From Embleya scabrispora (GTDB lineage Bacteria > Actinomycetota > Actinomycetes > Streptomycetales > Streptomycetaceae), in the NCBI RefSeq assembly GCF_002024165.1, contig NZ_MWQN01000002.1, positions 1 to 64,000 on the forward strand: a DNA stretch of 64,000 bases, in the 5' to 3' direction. The stretch's first letter is position 1, and the number at the start of each line of letters is the position of its first letter. A model generated the notes under the pieces. The model did no database searches. It was not told where the DNA came from and was given only the letters and a program-made list of their open reading frames with translations. Of this stretch, positions 58,875 to 64,000 are shown one piece after another. Made by a program: the position numbers and the translations under genes.

Positions 58875-60488
58875 GTGTCCATGCCCATATCGCACTCGGC
58901 TGATCTTCCCGGCATTCTCCGCATTTCCGACCTGGTGGCCCTTCCCGATTTGCGTCTGGCCGTGGTGTCCGGCGCCGAGCACCTGGACCGCCGGGTCGAG
59001 GCCGCGCACGTGTCCGAGCTGCTGACCCCGGGGCAGTGGCTCCAGGGCGGCGAATTGTTGATGACGATCGGCCTGCTGCTGCCGATGACCGATCGGGACT
59101 GCGCCGCGTACGTGCGCGATGTCGCGGACGCGGGCGCCTGCGCGCTTGTCCTGGGTCTGGGACGGGAGCTGCCCCACCAGCGGGCGCCCGAGCCGCTGAT
59201 CCGGGCCGCCGGGGAGGCCGGGCTGCCGCTGCTCACCGTGCCGGACGAGGTGCCGTTCATCGCGGTCACCAAGGCGGTCTTCGCGGCCCGGGCGGCGCAG
59301 CAGCGGTTGGCCCTGGAGCACGCGTTCGAGGCGCAGCGCCGGTTGACCATCGCGGCGGCGTCGGGCAATGGCGTGCTGGCCACGCTGCGGGCCTGGCGGG
59401 CGGCGACCGGGGTGGACGCGATCGTCGCCGATCCGGTGGGCCGGCTGGTCGCGGACAGCCTGGCGGGGCCGCCCGAGGCGCCGGGCGCGGACGGCTCGCC
59501 GGACGCGGTGGCGTTGCTGGCCGCCAGTACCGACCTGATCCGCCGGGTGGCCGCGCGCGGGCTGCACGGCAGCGGGAGCAGCAGCGACGCCGAAGGGGTG
59601 CGGGTGGAGGTGCAGCCGCTGGGCGCCCGGCGGCTGCGCGGGCTGCTGGTGCTGGCGGGGCCGGTGGAGTCGGCGGCCCGACTGCTGGTGTCCGGGCTGG
59701 TGTCCCTGCTTTCCCTGGAACTGGAGCGGCGGCATCTGGCCGACGAGCCGGTACGTCGCCGGCGGGCCGCGTTGTTGGGCCGGCTGCTGGCTCCCGGGAC
59801 CACGGCGGAGCAGGCGCGGGACGTGCTGGATGCGGCGGGGCTGGCGGCGGGGTCGGTGCGCGGGGTGGTGGTGGGCCTCGACGGCGGGCCCGGGGAGGGC
59901 GCGGACGCGGCGGTGGGGGATGCGGCGCAGGCCGATGCGGGTGAACTGGCCGCCGATCTGGCACTGGCGCTGCCCGGCGGGCTGGTCCGGGTGGCGGGCG
60001 GGGCGGTGGAGGCGGTGTTCGGGACGGATCTGGACGTGTACGCCATCCTCGGCCGGTTCGCGCCCGGGCGGCCGGCGGGGGTCGGTCCGGCGGTCGAGCC
60101 GGACGCGGCCGGATCGTCGATCCGTCAGGCCCGCAGTCTGCTGGCGGTCAGCCGGGCGGCGGGGCATCCGGTGGAGGCCCGGCACGGTACCGCGAGCCGG
60201 CTGCTGCTGGGTCTTGCCGACGCGCGCACGCTGGCGGGCTACGCGGACGCCGTGCTGGGGCCGATCGACGCCGCCGATCCGGGGGGCGAGTTGGTCACGA
60301 CGCTTGCGATGTGGTTGGAGACCGGGGGCTCGTGGGACGAGACGAGTCGGCGCCTGGACGTGCATCGGCACACCGTGCGCAATCGGGTGGACAAGGCGAT
60401 GCGGGTGGCCGGGCGGCGGGTGGAGAGTGGGGACGATCGGTTCGATCTGTGGCTGGCGGCCCGCATCCGTCGCGACAGTCCGGGTTGA
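58875..60488 (+). CDS. PucR-family transcriptional regulator
   Basis: About 537 residues from GTG 58875 (GAGGG 8 nt upstream); ATG 58881 and TTG 58857 are alternatives. The N-terminal PucR domain reads LRISDLVALPDLRLAVVSGAEHLDRRV, ending in HQRAPEPLIRAAGEAGLPLLTVPDEVPF. A GGDEF-like middle part and the C-terminal PucR HTH (GGSWDETSRRLDVHRHTVRNRVDKAMR, about 485-515) follow. PucR proteins regulate purine and other nitrogen catabolism. It is divergent from the permease operon and likely controls it. Confidence 0.9.
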   Translation: MSMPISHSADLPGILRISDLVALPDLRLAVVSGAEHLDRRVEAAHVSELLTPGQWLQGGELLMTIGLLLPMTDRDCAAYVRDVADAGACALVLGLGRELPHQRAPEPLIRAAGEAGLPLLTVPDEVPFIAVTKAVFAARAAQQRLALEHAFEAQRRLTIAAASGNGVLATLRAWRAATGVDAIVADPVGRLVADSLAGPPEAPGADGSPDAVALLAASTDLIRRVAARGLHGSGSSSDAEGVRVEVQPLGARRLRGLLVLAGPVESAARLLVSGLVSLLSLELERRHLADEPVRRRRAALLGRLLAPGTTAEQARDVLDAAGLAAGSVRGVVVGLDGGPGEGADAAVGDAAQADAGELAADLALALPGGLVRVAGGAVEAVFGTDLDVYAILGRFAPGRPAGVGPAVEPDAAGSSIRQARSLLAVSRAAGHPVEARHGTASRLLLGLADARTLAGYADAVLGPIDAADPGGELVTTLAMWLETGGSWDETSRRLDVHRHTVRNRVDKAMRVAGRRVESGDDRFDLWLAARIRRDSPG

Positions 60489-60536
60489 TCGTCCCCACAC
60501 TCAGGCCGTCCGGCACCCGGGCCATCCGGCGGCCGT

Positions 60537-60975
60537 TGGCCTCAAACGCCGGCCGGGCTTCTGGCCTCAAACGCCGGCCGGGCTTCTGGCCTCAAACGCC
60601 GGCCGGGCTACTTGGCCTCAAACGCCGGCCGGGCTGTTTGGGCTCAAGTGCCGGTTCGGCTGCTTGGGGACGAGCGCCGACCGGGCTATTTGGCCTCAAA
60701 CGCCGGCCCGGCTACTTGGCCTCAAACGCCGGCCAGGCTGAGTGGCCTCAAACGCCGGCCGGGCTGTTTGGGCTCAAGTGCCGGCCGGGCTGTTTGGGCT
60801 CAAGTGCCGGTTCGGCTGCTTGGGGTTGAGTGTTGGGCCGGTTGGTTGGGGATGGACGCCTACCGGGCTACCTGGGCTCGAACGCCGGCCCGGCTGCTTG
60901 GCCTCAAGCGCCCGCCGGGTTGTTTGGGCTCAAGTGCCGGTTCGGCTGCTTGGGGTGAGTGTTGGGCCGGCTGGT
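60537..60975. repeat. 26-bp tandem array, about 17 units
   Basis: The unit is approximately GGCCTCAAACGCCGGCCGGGCT plus NTTT. The first two units are 25 bp and the rest 26 bp, with variants such as GGGCTCAAGTGCCGGTTCGGCTGCTT that recur in the same order, hinting at block duplication. Each unit holds a GCCGGC/CCGGGC dyad. Single copies of CTCAA-CGCCGG-GGGCT are common between Streptomyces genes as I recall, but a long array is not. Frames through it are open on the plus strand but show no protein features. Confidence 0.85.
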
Positions 60976-61023
60976 TGGGTGGTTTTGGTGGTGGTTGGGT
61001 TCGGGTGGGAGTTGCGGGGGTGG

Positions 61024-61566
61024 TCAGCCGACTACCGCTGGGGCCGATTCGTTGGGTCCCGTCGAGGCGTTGGGCTTGGCGGGTTGGAGCCTTCCGGTCG
61101 GCCGTTGGGTTTGGGTGGGCGTGTCCGAGTCGGGGTGTTCCCCGTTCGGGCTGGAGGGTGCGTTGCGGGTGAGCAGGTTGTCGAGGGCGAAGCTGCCGGA
61201 GCCGAAGACGACGATCAGGAGCAGGGACCAGCAGAACAGCACGGAGAGTTCGCCGCCGTTCTGCAGCGGCCACAGGTCTTCCTTCTGGTGTTCGGTGAAG
61301 TAGGCGTAGGCCATCGAGCCGGAGGACAGGAACGCGGCGGCGCGGGTGCCCAATCCGAGCAACACCAGCCCTCCGCCGACGAGTTGAATGACCGCCGCGT
61401 ACCAGCCGGGCCACTCGCCGGCGGAGATGGTGCCGCGCCCGCTGTCCGGGAAGCCGAACAACGACGCGGCGCCGTGGCAGGTGAAGAGCAATCCGATGAC
61501 GATTCGGAACAAACCGAGGACATGAGGTTTCGCCGATTCGACGGCGGCGTGCGGAACTGGGGACAT
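61024..61566 (-). CDS. DoxX-family membrane protein
   Basis: 180 residues from ATG 61566 with an AGGAGCG ribosome-binding site. Four hydrophobic helices: LGLFRIVIGLLFTCHGAASLFG, WYAAVIQLVGGGLVLLGLG, AAAFLSSGSMAYAYFTEH and LSVLFCWSLLLIVVFGSG, with the DoxX features GxFPDSG and SGSMAYAYF. The 45-residue tail is Pro/Thr-rich. DoxX proteins are poorly understood, linked to membrane redox stress or quinone systems. A DasR-like site 32-43 bp upstream of the start suggests control by aminosugar signals. Confidence 0.88.
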   Translation of the reverse strand: MSPVPHAAVESAKPHVLGLFRIVIGLLFTCHGAASLFGFPDSGRGTISAGEWPGWYAAVIQLVGGGLVLLGLGTRAAAFLSSGSMAYAYFTEHQKEDLWPLQNGGELSVLFCWSLLLIVVFGSGSFALDNLLTRNAPSSPNGEHPDSDTPTQTQRPTGRLQPAKPNASTGPNESAPAVVG

Positions 61567-61597
61567 CGGACGCTCCTGGGGAACGGATGCGGGAAAT

Positions 61598-61609
61598 TGG
61601 TCCAGACCA
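61598..61609. promoter_or_regulatory. DasR-like (dre) operator upstream of DoxX gene
   Basis: TGGTCCAGACCA is identical to both sites at the multidomain chitinase promoter (50143, 50176). It lies 32 bp upstream of the DoxX start codon on the minus strand, where it would block transcription. Confidence 0.7.
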
Positions 61610-61742
61610 GATTCGAGCGGCCCGTGCGCCGGCGACAATGCCGGGCTCCGCAACTGTCACAAAATGGCACAGCGCCCGCGTGGACACCGAGGGCCGAACG
61701 GGCGACGCTTCCGATGCCGCCGACTTCCGGGACGGCGGACAC

Positions 61743-61770
61743 CGCTCCCGGGCCGCCGTGCCCGGGAGCG
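61743..61770. other. Orphan perfect hairpin
   Basis: CGCTCCCGGG (61743-61752) pairs with CCCGGGAGCG (61761-61770) across 8 nt. It stands 134 bp beyond the DoxX operator with no gene ending nearby, so its role is unclear. Confidence 0.4.
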
Positions 61771-62840
61771 GCGCACGAACCCGACTTCGGGCGGCCTGTG
61801 ATCCGCCACCCGACGGGCGTCGGCGCCGAACACCCTTACCGGCGCACGCCATCGCTCGGCACCACCGGCAATTGACCGGCAACCCCCTTTCACCGGGCTT
61901 TCGTTCGTTCTGCGGATCGGCTCGGACATCCCGGCCATCCGGTCGGTTCGATCCCGTGGGAGGCCGCCCCGCGCCCCGGACGTCGGCGACCTCGACGGGT
62001 GACGTGACGGTGACAACAGGGGTGCAACGAGAGTCAAGTTTCGTTTGACGTTCGGTGGATTCGCAGGGACAGTGTGTGTGCGCACCGATGCGAACAGTTG
62101 CCCCAACGGCTATCGGGCGTTTCCTGGTCGACCCCGCACCCCCTTGCGAGGAGTGATCCGTTCATGGGCGTTTTTGCGGCGAAAGCTCACGACCGAATGA
62201 TCCCGGAGCGGTGGGCCGACTGTCCGAGGGCGCCGCACCGGGGCACCAACTCCCGTGCGTGGGCCGCCACTTGCTCTCGCGGGAGCCGGCCGCATCCCGT
62301 GCCCTGATGCCCCGGGCCCGCATCCGCCCCGAGCGGCCATGACCCGCTCACGGACACCCGCCCTGCCGGCCACCGGTCCGGATCGTGTCGAGGCCCGGCA
62401 CAGGATGACCGGAATGTCCGCGAACCGGAAGCGGAGGTGCCGCTACCGGCCGATCGGGACCCGATCGGCCCGGACCGGGCACAGACCCCCGCCGGACCCG
62501 CCGATCCCGGACCACCCCGTCCCGGACCGGCCCACGATCCACCGGCCGCCGCAACCGACCGCGTCGCCGCCGCCGCAACCCTGCGCCGGCGGTCCGACCA
62601 CGGTCGTCCGCTCGACGCAACTCCTCCCCCGCCGACCATCGTTCAGGGATCCCTACCCGTGTTGCGATTACTCCGCCGTCCCGCTCACGCCGCCCCCGCG
62701 GCTCGCGCCGGCCGGCCGAACCGGCCGTTTTCGACGTCCGCCGCCCGGCGTCCGGTCACGGCCGTGACCGCCGGTCCGCGGCATCCGTCGACGCCGAACC
62801 CGCCCGCGCTCACCCGATCGGGCACGAGGGGCGAACACGG
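61771..62840. other. Gene-poor stretch ahead of the sensor kinase
   Basis: About 1.07 kb with open but Pro/Arg-rich frames and no recognisable family. TTGACG at 62045-62050 may be a -35 box of a plus-strand promoter with a poor -10. One small ORF with a good ribosome-binding site lies at 62164-62307. A long leader for the downstream sensor gene is possible. Confidence 0.4.
62164..62307 (+). CDS. Possible 47-residue protein
   Basis: ATG 62164 follows GAGGAG (about 62149-62154) at 9 nt and encodes MGVFAAKAHDRMIPERWADC and 27 further residues rich in Arg and Pro with two Cys. No family is recognised. The ribosome-binding site is the main support. Confidence 0.25.
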   Translation: MGVFAAKAHDRMIPERWADCPRAPHRGTNSRAWAATCSRGSRPHPVP

Positions 62841-64000
62841 ATGATGAAGATACGTCCCTCCCGCAAGACGGGCGCGGCCGAGACGAGCGCGGCGGGGGCG
62901 ACCGCCGATACGCCGCCCGACCCCTCCCCACCCACCGGCACGGTCTTCGCGTCGCCGTCCGCGGTCGACCCGAACTCCCGTCCCACGCTGCGGATTCGGT
63001 TGACCGCCCGGATCCGGCCCCGGGTGCGCGGTCTGATCACGCTGATGGTCGTGGTGCCCTCCGCGGGCATGGTCTTCTTCGCCGGATCCGCGATCCTGGA
63101 CATGGTCGAGCAGGCTCGGGCCGCCGACCACGCGCACGACCTGGTCCGCGTCTCCGCCGACGCGGGCGAGGTGGGCCGCCGGCTCCAGGCCGAGAGCGCC
63201 GCCGCGGTCACCCTGCTCTCGCGCGGTCCCGGACCGATCACCAGCGCCGACTACCGCACCGCGATCGCCGCGAGCGAAACCGCCATCCGCCGCTACCAGG
63301 ACCGCCGTCGCGGTCTGGAGACCGCCTCCACCGCCGAACGCGACGCGCTGACCGCCGTGGACACCGCACTGCGCGGCCTGCCGGGCCTGCGCGTGCAGGT
63401 CGACCAGCGCGGCGTGGCCACCTCGGCGGCGGCCGTGCGCTATTGGGCCTGGATCGGCACCACCGTGGACCTGCGCGCCCGGGTCGCCCTCGACCCCGGC
63501 GTCTCCGGCGAGACCGCCGGCCGACTGCGCGCGATCACCGCGCTCGCCCAGGCCCGGGCCGCGCTCGGCCAGCAACAGGTCACCGTGCTGCGCTCGTTGG
63601 GTGCCGACCCGCTGGGCGGCCCGGTCCTCAAGGCGTCCTCCACCGCGCGCGCCGCACACGACCAGGCCCTGGAGGCCTTCGCGGTGACCGCGCCGTCGAG
63701 GTGGCGCGAACTCCTGGCCCGATCGTTGTCCGGTCCGGAGATGATCCGGGTCGCGCAGACCGAGGACGCGCTCGCGCGCGGCCCGCTGGAGCCCGAGGTG
63801 TGGCGCGCGGCGCTGGCCGAACGGGCCGACCGCATATGGTCGGTGGAGCAGGAGGCCGACGCCGACGTGGCCCGCGAGGTGGCCGACGTGGCCGACCACC
63901 GGTGGTGGCTGGCCGGCATCCAGGGCGCGGTGCTGATCGGCGCGGTACTCGCCGCCGCCGCGGCCGCCGCCTGGCTCGGCCGACTGCTGCACCGGCGCCT
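62841..64000 (+). CDS. NIT-domain (nitrate/nitrite-sensing) sensor histidine kinase, N-terminal part
   Basis: ATG 62841 or 62844 follows GAGGGGCG. At least 386 residues are visible before the window ends. A cytoplasmic Pro-rich lead (1-55) is followed by a transmembrane helix (RGLITLMVVVPSAGMVFFAGS, about 63-85). The extracytoplasmic four-helix NIT domain (about 90-340) reads VSADAGEVGRRLQAESAAAVTLLSRG, RRYQDRRRGLETA, LPGLRVQVDQ and AITALAQARAALGQQQVTVL. A second helix (WWLAGIQGAVLIGAVLAAAA) begins near 355. In Streptomyces such proteins continue into HAMP and HATPase domains; those lie outside the window. Confidence 0.85.
   Translation, partial: MMKIRPSRKTGAAETSAAGATADTPPDPSPPTGTVFASPSAVDPNSRPTLRIRLTARIRPRVRGLITLMVVVPSAGMVFFAGSAILDMVEQARAADHAHDLVRVSADAGEVGRRLQAESAAAVTLLSRGPGPITSADYRTAIAASETAIRRYQDRRRGLETASTAERDALTAVDTALRGLPGLRVQVDQRGVATSAAAVRYWAWIGTTVDLRARVALDPGVSGETAGRLRAITALAQARAALGQQQVTVLRSLGADPLGGPVLKASSTARAAHDQALEAFAVTAPSRWRELLARSLSGPEMIRVAQTEDALARGPLEPEVWRAALAERADRIWSVEQEADADVAREVADVADHRWWLAGIQGAVLIGAVLAAAAAAAWLGRLLHRR

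Noticed and set aside
60537-60975. The 26-bp array as a CRISPR array
   Set aside because: Repeats are directly adjacent, degenerate and without spacers; no cas genes are present.
60311-61875. Plus-strand frames of 170-380 codons across the 26-bp array and the DoxX gene
   Set aside because: They translate the tandem repeat as a periodic peptide and then run antisense to the DoxX gene, whose membrane helices are convincing.

Overview
The window is very GC-rich DNA with long open frames on both strands. Its family content (NRPS with MbtH, DasR-type sites, paired GH18 chitinases, an EthA/EthR-like pair, a DUF574-type methyltransferase, a NIT-domain sensor) indicates a filamentous actinomycete of the Streptomyces/Kitasatospora/Embleya type. 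Assignments rest on reading the sequence and recalled family knowledge; no database search was run.

Left flank (1-15 kb). A cyanate-detoxification set comes first: a LysR regulator cut by the window edge, a beta-carbonic anhydrase and a cyanase. It is followed by a nucleoside deaminase interrupted by a frameshift, an isoaspartyl-type methyltransferase preceded by a tiny upstream ORF, an alpha/beta hydrolase, a small conserved-looking protein, an SDR and a GH18 chitinase with two DasR-like operators. Then come about 1.5 kb of degenerate repeat DNA ending in a 17-bp minisatellite, a divergent TetR/flavin monooxygenase pair resembling EthR/EthA, a DUF2867-like protein, a MalY/PatB-type aminotransferase and an unknown protein.

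Core (15-50 kb). This is an NRPS biosynthetic cluster that I cannot match to a known product. Twelve minus-strand genes (44896 down to 16600) are packed with stop/start overlaps, so they are probably one operon. In order they encode NRPS-A (A-T-C-A*-T-C-A-T, where A* has lost its substrate-binding core), NRPS-B (C-A-T-C-A-T-TE), an Asp/Glu-racemase-like enzyme lacking the first catalytic Cys, MbtH, two AspH-like hydroxylases separated by an Ldh2-type dehydrogenase, a LanB-like (lantibiotic dehydratase N-terminal, aminoacyl-tRNA-dependent) protein without an elimination domain, an SbnA-like PLP synthase, a type II thioesterase, an SDR of the mycofactocin-coupled kind, and NRPS-C (dead C, Thr-type A, T). 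Divergently transcribed are a B12-binding radical SAM enzyme and a second MalY/PatB aminotransferase, then an MFS exporter under a perfect 20-bp palindrome. An XRE/NTPase regulator converges on the operon end. My model, an inference, is this: NRPS-C loads Thr, which may supply the module whose A domain is dead, as SyrB1/SyrC do in syringomycin. The LanB-like protein, hydroxylases and radical SAM enzyme would tailor residues. The product would be about five residues, possibly including 2,3-diaminopropionate.

Right flank (50-64 kb). A multidomain chitinase follows with two DasR-like sites on its promoter. Next come a DUF574-type methyltransferase, a small membrane protein, an aldo/keto reductase, and an operon of NCS1 permease, nitrilase-family amidohydrolase and agmatinase-family ureohydrolase with a divergent PucR regulator. 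These are followed by a 26-bp tandem-repeat array, a DoxX-type membrane protein with its own DasR-like site, a gene-poor stretch, and the start of a NIT-domain sensor kinase that runs off the window.
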